Part shown: positions 1-8,173 of the stretch, piece after piece
Position numbering within the stretch: position 1 is the first letter of the stretch
How the letters are laid out: every line of letters starts with the position of its first letter
Assembly (NCBI RefSeq): GCF_024137965.1
Contig: NZ_CP099975.1
Span: 3,844,001-3,908,000 of the forward strand
From: Halomonas sp. Y3
Lineage (GTDB): Bacteria; Pseudomonadota; Gammaproteobacteria; Pseudomonadales; Halomonadaceae
DNA: 64,000 nt
Reading direction: 5' to 3'
Translations under genes and position numbers: made by a program
The notes under the pieces: model-generated
Databases searched by the model: none
What the model was told of the DNA's origin: nothing
Seen by the model: only the letters and a program-made list of their open reading frames with translations

Positions 1-659
1 CGCCCGATGCCGATACCTTCGAGCGCCTTACCCTGACCGCCTTCGACGGCGAAGGGGAAGAGCGTGCCGGCTATCGCCTCGACCTCACCGCCGAGGGTCC
101 CCTGGTGCTGCACGGTGATGCCGGCTTCAGCCAGAAATCCGCCGACGGCCAGGGCTCGATGTATGTCAGCCAGCCCTTCTGGCGGGTGGAGGGCGAGGTG
201 GTGCTGGCAGGCGAGACTCACGAGGTGAACGGCCGGGGCTGGCTCGACCGGGAGTGGAGCAGCCAGCTGCTGGGGCCCGAGCAGGCGGGCTGGGACTGGT
301 TCTCGCTGCACCTGGACGACGGCCACCGCCTGATGGCCTTCCAGCTGCGCGGCGGCGGCGAGGCCGGCGGCGACTACCGCTCCGGCACCTGGATCAGCCC
401 CGAGGGAGAGCCCCGGGCGCTGGCGCCGGATGAGCTTGCCCTCACGCCGCTCGCCACCTCGAGCGTCGTCGGCCGCGAGGTGCCCACCCGCTGGCGCCTG
501 GAAGTGCCCGCGGCGGAGCTCGACCTGATCGTCGAGGCGCCCCACGCCGAGCGCTGGATGGACACCACGGTGCCCTACTGGGAGGGGGAGGTGATCGCCC
601 GGGGCCGCGACAGCGACAGGCGCCTGGGAATCGGCTATCTGGAGATGACGGGCTATTGA
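1..659 (+). CDS. AttH-like lipocalin-fold protein (carotenoid 1,2-hydratase/CrtC-like), 5' end outside window
   Basis: The open frame enters from the left edge in frame 3 and ends with TGA at 659, so only the C-terminal ~218 residues are seen. The segment around WLDREWSSQ and GWDWFSLHLDDG is typical of the AttH/CrtC lipocalin-like domain, a predicted exported beta-barrel fold that often sits next to FtsX-type ABC exporters of the lipoprotein-release kind. The enzymatic role is not established for most bacterial members, so hydratase activity should not be assumed. An inverted repeat at 682-707 (GGCGCCGC / GCGGCGCC) follows the stop and could end the transcript, though it lacks a T-run. Confidence 0.75.
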   Translation, partial: PDADTFERLTLTAFDGEGEERAGYRLDLTAEGPLVLHGDAGFSQKSADGQGSMYVSQPFWRVEGEVVLAGETHEVNGRGWLDREWSSQLLGPEQAGWDWFSLHLDDGHRLMAFQLRGGGEAGGDYRSGTWISPEGEPRALAPDELALTPLATSSVVGREVPTRWRLEVPAAELDLIVEAPHAERWMDTTVPYWEGEVIARGRDSDRRLGIGYLEMTGY

Positions 660-730
660 GCCCGCCTCGCTGACGACGAAAGGCGCCGCTTCTGTGAGGG
701 CGGCGCCGTCGCATCAAGCCGTGCCCGGGC

Positions 731-1264
731 TCAGTCGCCCAGGGCGGCCAGCCGGTCGGCCTGGACCACCTCGATCCAGTAGCCGTCGACGTCCTTCACG
801 AACACCACGTTCTTCATCTTGCCCTGATCGGAGCGTTTGACGAACTCGACGCCGTTGGCATCGAACCAGGCCTCGGCGGCCTCCAGGTCCGGCACCGAGA
901 AGCAGATATGGCCGAAGCCCTGAGGCTCGGCGTTGCCGTCATGGTAGGCGAAATCGGCCTGGTTCTCGGTGCCCCAGTTGTGGGTCAGCTCCAGCAGCCC
1001 CTTCTGACTGAAGGTCCAGACGGTGCGATCTCCCTCTTCTTCGGGCACCGCTTCGCCCTCCTCCAACTTGGCCAGGAAGTAGAGCGAGAAGCGCATCTCC
1101 TCGAAGTCGAGACGCCGCAGCACGCTCATGCCGAAGACCCGGGAGTAGAAGGCGAGCGCCTTCTCCGGGTCCTTCACTCGCAGCATGGTGTGGTTGAGGC
1201 GAAATCCGGCGGAATCGGCGGTGGGGGTCTGGACCCCGGGATGCTGCTCGCCCTGAAAGCTCAT
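731..1264 (-). CDS. gloA: Lactoylglutathione lyase (glyoxalase I)
   Basis: A 177-residue single-domain vicinal-oxygen-chelate enzyme that isomerises the methylglyoxal-glutathione hemithioacetal to S-lactoylglutathione in the cytosol. The four metal ligands expected of glyoxalase I are visible at about His25, Glu92 (LLELTH), His119 (GFGHICFSV) and Glu165 (YWIEVVQ). The ATG at 1264 is chosen because an AGGAG Shine-Dalgarno sequence lies just upstream and the protein then begins at the usual family position; the frame stays open much further upstream but without support. It stands alone, convergent with the AttH-like gene. Confidence 0.93.
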   Translation of the reverse strand: MSFQGEQHPGVQTPTADSAGFRLNHTMLRVKDPEKALAFYSRVFGMSVLRRLDFEEMRFSLYFLAKLEEGEAVPEEEGDRTVWTFSQKGLLELTHNWGTENQADFAYHDGNAEPQGFGHICFSVPDLEAAEAWFDANGVEFVKRSDQGKMKNVVFVKDVDGYWIEVVQADRLAALGD

Positions 1265-1443
1265 GACGGCTCCTTGCTCGTGATGTGGTTCCCAGAGGAT
1301 GGGGGCAACGGGGGCCTTTTTCCAGCCCCGGGATGCTCGCCCACGGCCACCCGTCGCCTTGGGCCGAGGGCGTCGGCACCGCTTCCCCCGGCCCCTGGCA
1401 GAGGCTAATGTAGGAGGATACCCACTGCCCGGGAGCCTTCGGC

Positions 1444-1929
1444 ATGCCCACCCCGCCCGCCTGGCGCCTCTCCCTCTGCCTGCTGCTGCTGGCCCTGCTG
1501 GCCGGCTGCGCCGGCCGCGAACTCGCCGTCCATGACCCGGCCCCCGGGGAGGGCCTCTCCATGGAGCGGGCGCTGATCCTCTCCTCCGCCGAGAGCGCCC
1601 TGGGCACCCCCTACCGTTTCGGCGGCAACACACCCGACGCCCTGGACTGCTCGGGGCTGGTGGAGCTGGCCTACCGCACCGCCGGCATTCCGGTGCCGCG
1701 CACCGCCGACGACCAGTTCCGCGCGCTGCCGTCCGTGGACCGGGCCCGCCCCGGCGACCTGCTGTTCTTCGATACCGCCGGACGCGGCAAGGCGAGCCAC
1801 GTGGGCATCTACCGCGGCGACGGCCAGATGATCCACGCCCCGGGGCGCGGCCGCCGGGTGGAAACGGCGCCGGTGGAGATCGCCTACTGGCAGGAGCGCT
1901 TCCTCGGCGCGGCCGCTGCGGCCCCCTGA
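1444..1929 (+). CDS. NlpC/P60-family lipoprotein (putative peptidoglycan endopeptidase)
   Basis: A 161-residue protein with a lipoprotein signal peptide ending in the lipobox LLAGC (Cys22), followed by an NlpC/P60 domain. The expected catalytic residues are present: Cys69 in DCSGLVELAY, His119 in SHVGIY and His131 in MIHAPG. Members such as Spr/MepS and NlpC cut stem-peptide cross-links in peptidoglycan; this protein is likely anchored to the outer membrane facing the periplasm. It has its own position between two oppositely oriented genes, so it is probably monocistronic. Confidence 0.88.
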   Translation: MPTPPAWRLSLCLLLLALLAGCAGRELAVHDPAPGEGLSMERALILSSAESALGTPYRFGGNTPDALDCSGLVELAYRTAGIPVPRTADDQFRALPSVDRARPGDLLFFDTAGRGKASHVGIYRGDGQMIHAPGRGRRVETAPVEIAYWQERFLGAAAAAP

Positions 1930-1935
1930 GCCGGC

Positions 1936-3318
1936 CTATCCATCCTGCCGATCCGGCGGGCCGGCCTCGGTCAGCGGCCGCGTCGGCAGCCAGACCCTCA
2001 CCGCCAGCCCCCCCAGCCGCGAACGGTCCAGGCTGAGGCTCCCCCCGTGGAGGGCCACCAGGTCGGCGACGATGGCCAGGCCCAGGCCGCTGCCGGAGCG
2101 CACCTCATCGAGTCGCGCCCCCCGGGCCATGGCCTGCCGGCGCTGCGCCTCGCTCATGCCGGGGCCGTCATCCTCGACCTCCAGCCAGCTGCCCCCCGCC
2201 TCGCTGCGCCCGGCGAGGATGACCCGGCTGTCGGCCCAGCGCAGGGCGTTCTCGAGCAGGTTGCCGACCAGCTCCTGGAGGTCCTGGGGGTCCATGCGCA
2301 GCGTCATCGCCTCCGGCAGCGAGTGGTTCAGGCGAATGCCGCGCCGCTCGGCCAGCCGCCCCAACCCCTCCAGCACCGGCGCCAGCACCTCGAGGCAGCG
2401 GATCGGCCGATGCAGCCCGGCCTCCCCCGCGGCGGAGGCCCGGGCCAGGTGGTGGCGAACGGCCTCGTCGATGCGCCTGAGTTCGGCCTGCATGCGCTGG
2501 CGCTGCGGCTCCTCGAGACCATCCGCCTGGGTGTAGAGGACGCTCACCGGGGTCTTGAGGGCGTGGGCCAGGTTGCCGGCGGCGTGGCGGGCCCGCTCCA
2601 TCAGCCGCCGATCCCGGGCCAGCACGGCGTTGATGGCGCCGGCCAGCCGCGACAGCTCGCCGGGCAGCCGGGTATCCAGACGCTCGGCGTCGCCGTTCTC
2701 GACGGCATGCAGGTCGGCCTGCAGGCGGCGCAGCGGCGCCAGTGCCCAGCGCACCTGGGCCGCCAGCGCAACCAGCAGCAGCAGGGCCAGCCCCAGCAGG
2801 GAGAGCCCCAGCAGGCGGGTGAAGCCGGCGAGCTCCGCGTCCAGCGCCTCCCGGCTGAGCGCCACCCCGACGTGCAGCGGCGCCTCGAGGGGGGCAAGGC
2901 GGATATCGCGTTCGATCAGGCGCAGCGGCACGCCCCTCGGCCCCGTGACGTCACGCACCTCGGGGCCCGAGGACGGCACCACCGGCAGCCGCTGGTCCCA
3001 CAGCGAACGCGATGTCAGCACCCGCTCGGCGCCGTCGCTGACCTGCCAGTACCAGCCCGAGAAGACCTGCTCGAAGCGCGGATCGCCCAGCGAACGCTCG
3101 TGGAGCAGCCGCTGCTCGACCTCGTCGTAGCGCACCTCGGCGATGACCACGTTGAGCAGGGCCGCGAGGCGCTCGTCGAAGGCGGCGGTGGCGGACGCAC
3201 GAAAGTGGTGGGCGAGGCCGAGGCCCGCCAGGGGCAACGAGACCAGGATCACCAGCAGGGCGGCCACCAGCAGGCGAGTGGCGAGGGAGGCCCGCGCCAG
3301 CGAGGGCAGGCGACTCAT
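1936..3318 (-). CDS. Sensor histidine kinase, PhoQ/QseC-like
   Basis: A 460-residue inner-membrane kinase. Transmembrane segments at about 13-36 and 166-189 bracket a ~130-residue periplasmic sensor region. A HAMP-like linker follows, then a dimerisation/phosphoacceptor helix with His252 in NLAHALKTP, an N box (NLLENALRWA) and G boxes (DDGPGM, GSGLGLAI) of the HATPase. The start codon overlaps the stop of the upstream response regulator (ATGA), so the pair is translationally coupled. The arrangement RR-HK with an adjacent PepSY protein resembles PhoPQ- or QseBC-type systems that respond to cations or envelope stress; the actual signal cannot be read from the sequence. Confidence 0.9.
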   Translation of the reverse strand: MSRLPSLARASLATRLLVAALLVILVSLPLAGLGLAHHFRASATAAFDERLAALLNVVIAEVRYDEVEQRLLHERSLGDPRFEQVFSGWYWQVSDGAERVLTSRSLWDQRLPVVPSSGPEVRDVTGPRGVPLRLIERDIRLAPLEAPLHVGVALSREALDAELAGFTRLLGLSLLGLALLLLVALAAQVRWALAPLRRLQADLHAVENGDAERLDTRLPGELSRLAGAINAVLARDRRLMERARHAAGNLAHALKTPVSVLYTQADGLEEPQRQRMQAELRRIDEAVRHHLARASAAGEAGLHRPIRCLEVLAPVLEGLGRLAERRGIRLNHSLPEAMTLRMDPQDLQELVGNLLENALRWADSRVILAGRSEAGGSWLEVEDDGPGMSEAQRRQAMARGARLDEVRSGSGLGLAIVADLVALHGGSLSLDRSRLGGLAVRVWLPTRPLTEAGPPDRQDG

Positions 3319-3986
3319 CCGGCCTCCTCGCCTCCTGTCAGCCGATAGCCCTGGCCGCGCAGGGTCTCGATATGCGCGGCCCCCAGCTTGCGGCGCAGCC
3401 GGCTGACCTGGACATCGATGACGTTGGAGTCGGGCTCGTGGTCCCGGTCGTAGACGTGCTCGGCCAGCTCGCTGCGGCTGACCACCCGCGGGGCGGCATG
3501 GGCCAGGTAGGCGAGCAGCCGCGCCTCCTGGGCGGTGAGGCTCACCGGGCAGCCGGCGCGGGTCACGCTGCCGGTGTGGGTATCGAAGGCCAGGTCGCCG
3601 ATGCGCAGCACCGGGTGGGCATGGCCGTGGCTGCGCCGCACCAGGGCGCGCAGCCGGAAGAGCACCTCGGCGGTCTCGAAGGGCTTGGTGACGTAGTCAT
3701 CGGCGCCCGCCGAGAAGCCCGCCGCCTTGTCGGCCCAGCGGGTGCGGGCGGTGAGCACCAGCACCGGCAGCGCGATGCCATCCGCGCGCCACTGGCCCAG
3801 CCAGCGGGTGCCGTCGCCATCGGGCAGCCCCAGGTCGAGGATTGCCGCATCGTAGGTCTCGGTGCGCACCAGGAAGTCGGCCTCGCCGCCGCTGGCCGCC
3901 CGCTCCACCAGCACCCCGCCGCCGGCCAGGGCCTCGCCCAGCGCCTCCGCCAGGGCAGGATCATCCTCCACCAGCAGTACCTTCAT
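3315..3986 (-). CDS. OmpR-family response regulator
   Basis: A 223-residue two-domain regulator. The receiver domain (about 1-115) has acidic residues EDD at 7-9, the phosphoacceptor Asp51 in ILDLGLPDGDG and the conserved Lys in TKPFE. A winged-helix DNA-binding domain (about 125-220) ends with VSRLRRKLG and RGQGYRL, typical of the OmpR/PhoP class. Its start overlaps the stop of the upstream PepSY gene (3983-3986) and its stop overlaps the kinase start, so PepSY-RR-HK form one tight operon. It presumably controls its own operon and perhaps the divergent PepSY-like gene at 4454. Confidence 0.92.
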   Translation of the reverse strand: MKVLLVEDDPALAEALGEALAGGGVLVERAASGGEADFLVRTETYDAAILDLGLPDGDGTRWLGQWRADGIALPVLVLTARTRWADKAAGFSAGADDYVTKPFETAEVLFRLRALVRRSHGHAHPVLRIGDLAFDTHTGSVTRAGCPVSLTAQEARLLAYLAHAAPRVVSRSELAEHVYDRDHEPDSNVIDVQVSRLRRKLGAAHIETLRGQGYRLTGGEEAG

Positions 3987-4342
3987 GGACGGCGCCTCAT
4001 GTCGTCGATGCCCACCCCCTCGATGCCGATCAGCTCGCCGCTGGCGCCATCGAACTCGAACTCCACCCGCTGGCCCCGGGGGCCGAGCATCTCCACCTCG
4101 TACACCAGCCGGCCCTCCTCGCGCTCCAGCTCCACCTCCAGCACCTGGCCCGCATAGTGGGTCTCCAGCCAGTCGAGGATGGCGGTCATGGGCACCAGCT
4201 CGCCGCGATTCACGCGGTCATGGAGGTCCTGCCAGTCGTCGTCGGCAGACGCCGGAAGCAGGCCGGCCAGGGCGAGCAGCAGCACCAGGACGACGGCGAG
4301 GCCCGGACGGAAAGAGGCGGAGAAGGGGAACGAAGGGTTCAT
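3983..4342 (-). CDS. PepSY-domain exported protein
   Basis: A 119-residue protein with a signal peptide (hydrophobic stretch about 14-30, ending near ASA) and one PepSY-like domain: LVPMTAILDWLE, then GQVLEVELEREEG, VYEVEMLG and an acidic ending resembling the PepSY consensus. PepSY proteins next to two-component systems are commonly periplasmic modulators or targets. It is the first gene of the PepSY-RR-HK operon. The ATG at 4342 is chosen because it begins right at the signal peptide; the ribosome-binding site is weak. Confidence 0.75.
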   Translation of the reverse strand: MNPSFPFSASFRPGLAVVLVLLLALAGLLPASADDDWQDLHDRVNRGELVPMTAILDWLETHYAGQVLEVELEREEGRLVYEVEMLGPRGQRVEFEFDGASGELIGIEGVGIDDMRRRP

Positions 4343-4453
4343 GGGGGCAGCTTGCCAGCCATAACATGAATGCAGCATGAACGAGACCGTCAGCTCCCGG
4401 CAAGGTCGCGGGTGGTACAAGGGTGTCGTACCCAACAGAGAGGAGTTCATCCC

Positions 4454-4924
4454 ATGACCATCAAGATGCTGTTCGCCGGTTCTCTCGCCGCCCTGGCGCT
4501 GGGCGCCACCGCCGCCCTGGCCGATGATGCCCTGCCCGTGGGCAGCCTCGACGCCGTGCTCGAGCGGGGCGCCGCCTATGGCTTCACCCACTACCTGGAG
4601 CTCGAGGCCAAGGAGCGCGGCCAGGTGGAGATCGAGGGCTGGCTCGACGAGGAGTGGCAGGCCGAGGTGCGGCTCGCCCTGGAGAGCGGCGAGCTCTACA
4701 AGGAGTCCCGCAAGCGCAGGGACGACGGCCCCTGGGGCATGAGCGAGGCCGAGGTGCGCCTGGCCATGGAGGTCGCGGTGGCCGAGGGCATGGCAGAGTT
4801 CGAGGAGGTCGAGATCAAGCGCGACGGCCTGATCGAGATCGAGGGGCGCGACGAGGACGGCCGCGAACTCGAGGTGACCACCCGCCGGGGCGAGGAGGAG
4901 GCGCTGAAGGTCGAGCGCGACTGA
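4454..4924 (+). CDS. PepSY-like acidic exported protein
   Basis: A 156-residue protein with a clear signal peptide (cleavage near ALA-DD, about residue 25) and two similar acidic repeats of the form HYLELEAKERGQVEIEGW and FEEVEIKRDGLIEIEGRDEDG, each resembling half of a PepSY/YpeB module. A strong SD (GAGAGGAG) precedes the ATG at 4454. It is divergent from the PepSY-RR-HK operon with about 110 bp between, so the two transcripts probably share control by the response regulator. A perfect hairpin follows at 4949-4987. The precise function is unknown. Confidence 0.7.
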   Translation: MTIKMLFAGSLAALALGATAALADDALPVGSLDAVLERGAAYGFTHYLELEAKERGQVEIEGWLDEEWQAEVRLALESGELYKESRKRRDDGPWGMSEAEVRLAMEVAVAEGMAEFEEVEIKRDGLIEIEGRDEDGRELEVTTRRGEEEALKVERD

Positions 4925-4948
4925 CCGACCGCCGACCACCTGAGAAAG

Positions 4949-4995
4949 GCAGAGGCCCGGGGTGCCGCCAGCGCCCCGGGCCTCTGCGGTCTTTA
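4949..4995 (+). terminator. Rho-independent-type terminator after the PepSY-like gene
   Basis: A perfect 14-bp inverted repeat, GCAGAGGCCCGGGG (4949-4962) and its complement (4974-4987), with an 11-nt loop, followed by GGTCTTT. The T-run is short but the stem is very GC-rich. Confidence 0.75.
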
Positions 4996-5031
4996 CAGCC
5001 GTGCAGCGGGCAGGGATAGTGTGGCCTGACG

Positions 5032-5112
5032 ACAGGGGCGCCGCGGTGATGTCAGGCCGCGGCTGAGAGGCACCCTTGGAACCTGACCCGGATCATGCCG
5101 GCGTAGGGAGTC
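5032..5112 (+). promoter_or_regulatory. TPP (THI-box) riboswitch
   Basis: The conserved core of the thiamine pyrophosphate riboswitch is present: a GGGGCGCC strand, then CGGCTGAGA, the ACCC, then GAACCTGACCCGGATCATG and the closing CCGGCGTAGGGA. It lies about 50 bases ahead of the thiM start. In proteobacteria this class usually hides the ribosome-binding site when TPP is bound; the GGGAGG site of thiM just downstream fits that mode. Confidence 0.95.
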
Positions 5113-5162
5113 GTGCAGCCAAGGACCTCGCCTGCCTGCACCTCCCGCGCCCGGGAGGCCCC

Positions 5163-5984
5163 ATGCCCACACCGACTCCTTCGCGGATCGACCTCGCGGC
5201 CCATCTGGCCCGAGTACGCCAGCGCGCTCCGCTGGTGCACAACATCACCAACCTGGTGGCCATGAACTCCATGGCCAATGTGCTGCTGGCCATCGGCGCC
5301 TCGCCGGCCATGGTGCACGCCCGGGAGGAAGCGGCCGAATTCGCCGCCATCGCCGACGCCCTGACGCTCAATATCGGCACCCTCTCCCCCCACTGGGTAG
5401 AGGCCATGGACGAGGCCGCCGAGGCGGCCCGCCTGACCGGCAAGCCCTGGGTGCTGGACCCGGTCGCCGTGGGCGCCACCGCCTACCGGCGCACCACCGC
5501 CGCCCGGCTGCTGGAGCGCCTGCCCACGGTGGTACGCGGCAACGCCTCCGAGATCATCGCCCTGGAGGCCGGCGGCTCGGGCGGGCGCGGCGTGGACAGC
5601 AGCGACCCGGCCGAGGCCGCCGAGCAGGCCGCGACTCGCCTGGCCCGTCGGGTCGGCTGCGTGGTGGCGGTCACCGGCGAGGTGGATCTCGTCACCGACG
5701 GCCGCCGCCTGGCCCGGGTCCGCGGCGGCCACCCCCTGATGCCCAGGGTCACCACCCTGGGCTGCGCCCTGACCGGCGTCGTGGCGGCGTTTCTGGTGGG
5801 GGCCGAGGACCCCTTCGAGGCGACCGTGGCGGCGCTGGCGTGCTACGGGGCCGCGGGCCAGGGGGCCGGCCAGGGCGCCCGCGGCCCCGGCAGCTTCGCC
5901 GTGGCCTTCCTCGACGCCCTCCACACCCTGGAGGGCGACGCCCTCGATGCCCTTCCCCCTCTGGAGTTTCACGATGCGACTTGA
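5163..5984 (+). CDS. thiM: Hydroxyethylthiazole kinase
   Basis: A 273-residue ribokinase-fold enzyme that phosphorylates 4-methyl-5-(2-hydroxyethyl)thiazole for thiamine salvage. Family motifs seen: LVHNITNLVAMN near the N-terminus, NIGTLSPHW, KPWVLDPVAVGAT, VRGNASEI and the C-terminal TTLGCALTGVVAAF with the phosphate-binding turn. The ATG at 5163 follows GGGAGG; upstream in-frame codons belong to the riboswitch. It overlaps thiE by 11 bases, so the two are one operon under the TPP riboswitch. No thiD or thiC is seen nearby. Confidence 0.94.
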   Translation: MPTPTPSRIDLAAHLARVRQRAPLVHNITNLVAMNSMANVLLAIGASPAMVHAREEAAEFAAIADALTLNIGTLSPHWVEAMDEAAEAARLTGKPWVLDPVAVGATAYRRTTAARLLERLPTVVRGNASEIIALEAGGSGGRGVDSSDPAEAAEQAATRLARRVGCVVAVTGEVDLVTDGRRLARVRGGHPLMPRVTTLGCALTGVVAAFLVGAEDPFEATVAALACYGAAGQGAGQGARGPGSFAVAFLDALHTLEGDALDALPPLEFHDAT

Positions 5985-6600
5985 CCTCTCCCTCTACCTC
6001 GTCACCGATCCCCGCCTGTGCGCCGAGCGCGGTCTGGTGGAGACCGTGGTGGCCGCGGTCCGCGGCGGCGCTACCCTGGTACAGCTGCGTGACAAGCACG
6101 CCTCCGACGGCGAGATGATCGACCAGGCGCGCCGGCTCAAGGCGGCACTCGCCGGCAGCGGCGTGCCGCTGCTGATCAACGACCGCCTGGCCGTGGCGGT
6201 GGAGAGCGGCGCCGACGGCCTGCACATGGGCCAGGACGACGGGGAGGTGGCCGCCGCCCGAGCGGCGCTGGGCGAGGGCGCGATCCTGGGCCTCTCGGTG
6301 CAGACCCTGGCGCAGATGGCGCGGGTGGACGCCGAACGGCTCGACTACCTGGGGCTGGGGCCGGTATTCGCTACCTCGAGCAAGCACGACCACGCCGAGC
6401 CGCTGGGCTTCGAGGGACTGGCCAGGCTGGCGGCGGCAAGCCCGCTGCCGGCGGTGGCCATCGGCGGGCTCAAGGCCGAGCACGCCGACGCCGTGCGCCA
6501 GGCGGGCGTCCTGGGTCCGGCGGTGATCTCGGCGATCTGCGGCCGCCCCGACCCGGAGGCCGCGGCAAGGGCGTTTACGGGTGGTGGCAGACTCGACTGA
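5974..6600 (+). CDS. thiE: Thiamine-phosphate synthase
   Basis: A 208-residue TIM-barrel enzyme joining HMP-PP and thiazole phosphate to form thiamine phosphate. Characteristic segments: LYLVTDPRLC at the start, LVQLRDKHAS, LLINDRLAVA, GADGLHMGQDD, YLGLGPVFATSSKHDHAEPLG cut here into its parts GLGPVFATSSK and HAEPLGFEGL, and VAIGGL. The ATG at 5974 matches the family N-terminus better than the in-frame ATG at 5947. It overlaps the end of thiM, giving coupled translation under the shared TPP riboswitch. Confidence 0.94.
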   Translation: MRLDLSLYLVTDPRLCAERGLVETVVAAVRGGATLVQLRDKHASDGEMIDQARRLKAALAGSGVPLLINDRLAVAVESGADGLHMGQDDGEVAAARAALGEGAILGLSVQTLAQMARVDAERLDYLGLGPVFATSSKHDHAEPLGFEGLARLAAASPLPAVAIGGLKAEHADAVRQAGVLGPAVISAICGRPDPEAAARAFTGGGRLD

Positions 6601-6626
6601 GGCAAGGGCAAGCGGCGGGCGGCGGC

Positions 6627-7100
6627 TCAGCCGCGGCAGTGCTCCCGGGTGAAGCGCTCCATGGCCTCGAGGGTCTCGCGGCTGACATGATGCTCCATGC
6701 CCTCAGCATCGATCCTTGCGGTGCTGTCGCTGACGCCGAGGGTACGCAGGAACTGCAGGACGATGGCGTGGCGCTTGCGTGCCATTTCCGCCATGGCCTC
6801 CCCCTTCTCGGTCAGGAAGAGAGAGCGATAGGGCTGACTATCCACCAGCCCCTGGGACTTGAGACGGGTTACCGTCTTGGACACGGTCGCCTGGCTGACC
6901 CCCATGCGCGCCGCGATATCGGCCGAACGCGCCTCCCCCTGGTACTTCAGCAGGTCGCCGATCAGCTCGACATAGTCCTCGAGAAGCTCTGTCTCGTGAG
7001 CATTGCGCACGGCGGCGTACTGCCGGACGTGCTGTTCGCACGGCGGCAGAGCGTCTGACATGTGCGGGTCGGGGGTCGAGTCGGGCGGGGAGGCAGTCAT
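6627..7100 (-). CDS. mntR: Manganese-responsive regulator MntR
   Basis: A DtxR/MntR-family repressor of about 157 residues: an N-terminal winged helix (ELLEDYVELIGDLL, ADIAARMGVSQATVSKTV) and a dimerisation helix region with the family ending DAEGMEHHVSRETLEAM containing the metal-binding Glu/His residues. It closely resembles proteobacterial MntR in layout. Start choice is uncertain: ATG at 7100, GTG at 7118 and ATG at 7061 are all in frame and none has a strong SD. It is divergent from the manganese ABC transporter, which it very likely represses when Mn(II) is plentiful. Confidence 0.9.
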   Translation of the reverse strand: MTASPPDSTPDPHMSDALPPCEQHVRQYAAVRNAHETELLEDYVELIGDLLKYQGEARSADIAARMGVSQATVSKTVTRLKSQGLVDSQPYRSLFLTEKGEAMAEMARKRHAIVLQFLRTLGVSDSTARIDAEGMEHHVSRETLEAMERFTREHCRG

Positions 7101-7175
7101 GGTGGGCAATATAACCACTCACCGAAGCGAGCGGCAACTCGAGGGCAGCCGCGGCACTGCGCCACGGGAAAAAAG

Positions 7176-7206
7176 TTAGCCAAGGCTAAGACATTGTGCC
7201 TATACT
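7176..7206 (+). promoter_or_regulatory. Candidate MntR operator and promoter of the Mn transporter operon
   Basis: A palindrome TTAGCC-AA-GGCTAA (7176-7189) lies just ahead of a TATACT -10 element (7201-7206), so a bound dimer would cover the -35 region. The core resembles the MntR box described in enterobacteria (AACATAGC...GCTATGTT) and it stands in the mntR/mntABC divergent region. The assignment to MntR is inferred from position and partial similarity. Confidence 0.65.
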
Positions 7207-7252
7207 GAGTTCCATTATCCTGCCTGTCTCAACGCCTTCAGGAGATCCCCAC

Positions 7253-8173
7253 ATGACATCGATCAAGCCCCTTCTGCTCGGCCTGAGCCTTGCCGCCCTG
7301 CCCACTGCCGCACTGGCGGACACCTCCCCGCTGCGCGTGGCGGCGACCTTCTCGGTGCTTGGCGACCTGGTAGCGCAGGTCGCAGGCGACGAGGCCCGGG
7401 TCGAACTGCTGGCCCCGGTCGGCGCGGAGGTCCACGAGTGGGAGCTGGTGCCCAGCAACTTCATGGCACTCGAGTCCGCCGACGTGGTCTTCTACAACGG
7501 CCTCGATCTGGAGGCCTGGATCGGGCAGGTCAATGCCACCGTCACGCGGGGCACCCCGGTGGTCGCCCTGGCCGAAGCCAGCGACTATCCCACTCAACCC
7601 ATCGTGACCGGCGACTACGCCGGCCAGGCCGACCCTCACCTCTGGATGGACCCCCGCGCCGCGGCGGAGTATGTTCGCGTCATTGCCGAGGTTCTGGGCG
7701 AGGCGCGGCCCGAGGCGGCCGATGCGTTCGCCGCCCGTGCCGAGGAGAGCGCCAACCGCCTGCATGCGCTGTACGATGAGCTGCAGGAGACGCTGGCCGT
7801 GATACCCGAGGAGCGCCGTCTGCTGATCACCAGCGAAGCCGCCTTCATCTACTTCGCCGAGGCCTTTGGCTTCGAACATGACGGCATCTGGGGGACCAAC
7901 TCCGAGGAAGAGGGCACCCCGCGCCAGATCATGCGTATCGTGGATCTCATCGAGGAGCGTCGTCCGGCGGCCCTCTTCTGGGAGAGCACCATTTCCGACC
8001 GGCACGTGCGCAGCGTCGCCGAGGAGACCGAGGTGGCGATTGCCGGGCCGCTGTTCGTCGACTCGCTGAGCGAGCCGGAGGGCGAAGCACCCGACTACGC
8101 CAGCATGCTGCGCCACAACGCCCGCCTGCTGGCCGACACGCTGGGAGATGCCGATGGAACCACCGATCGCTGA
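7253..8173 (+). CDS. mntA: Manganese (Mn/Zn/Fe) ABC transporter, periplasmic binding protein
   Basis: A 306-residue cluster A-I (ZnuA/PsaA family) binding protein with a signal peptide cleaved near ALA-DT. The four metal ligands are in place: His61 (AEVHEWEL), His129 (DPHLWMD), Glu195 (ITSEAAF) and Asp270 (PLFVDSL). Glu rather than His as third ligand, and absence of a His-rich loop, favour Mn(II) over Zn(II). ATG at 7253 directly starts the signal peptide and follows AGGAGA. It is the first gene of an operon with overlapping ATPase and permease genes, facing mntR. The symbol follows the B. subtilis naming and is by analogy. Confidence 0.9.
   Translation: MTSIKPLLLGLSLAALPTAALADTSPLRVAATFSVLGDLVAQVAGDEARVELLAPVGAEVHEWELVPSNFMALESADVVFYNGLDLEAWIGQVNATVTRGTPVVALAEASDYPTQPIVTGDYAGQADPHLWMDPRAAAEYVRVIAEVLGEARPEAADAFAARAEESANRLHALYDELQETLAVIPEERRLLITSEAAFIYFAEAFGFEHDGIWGTNSEEEGTPRQIMRIVDLIEERRPAALFWESTISDRHVRSVAEETEVAIAGPLFVDSLSEPEGEAPDYASMLRHNARLLADTLGDADGTTDR

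Noticed and set aside
1936..3348. Long plus-strand open frame of 433 codons opposite the histidine kinase
   Set aside because: It is antisense to a clear kinase, has Gln/Arg-biased composition typical of GC-rich shadows and no family match.
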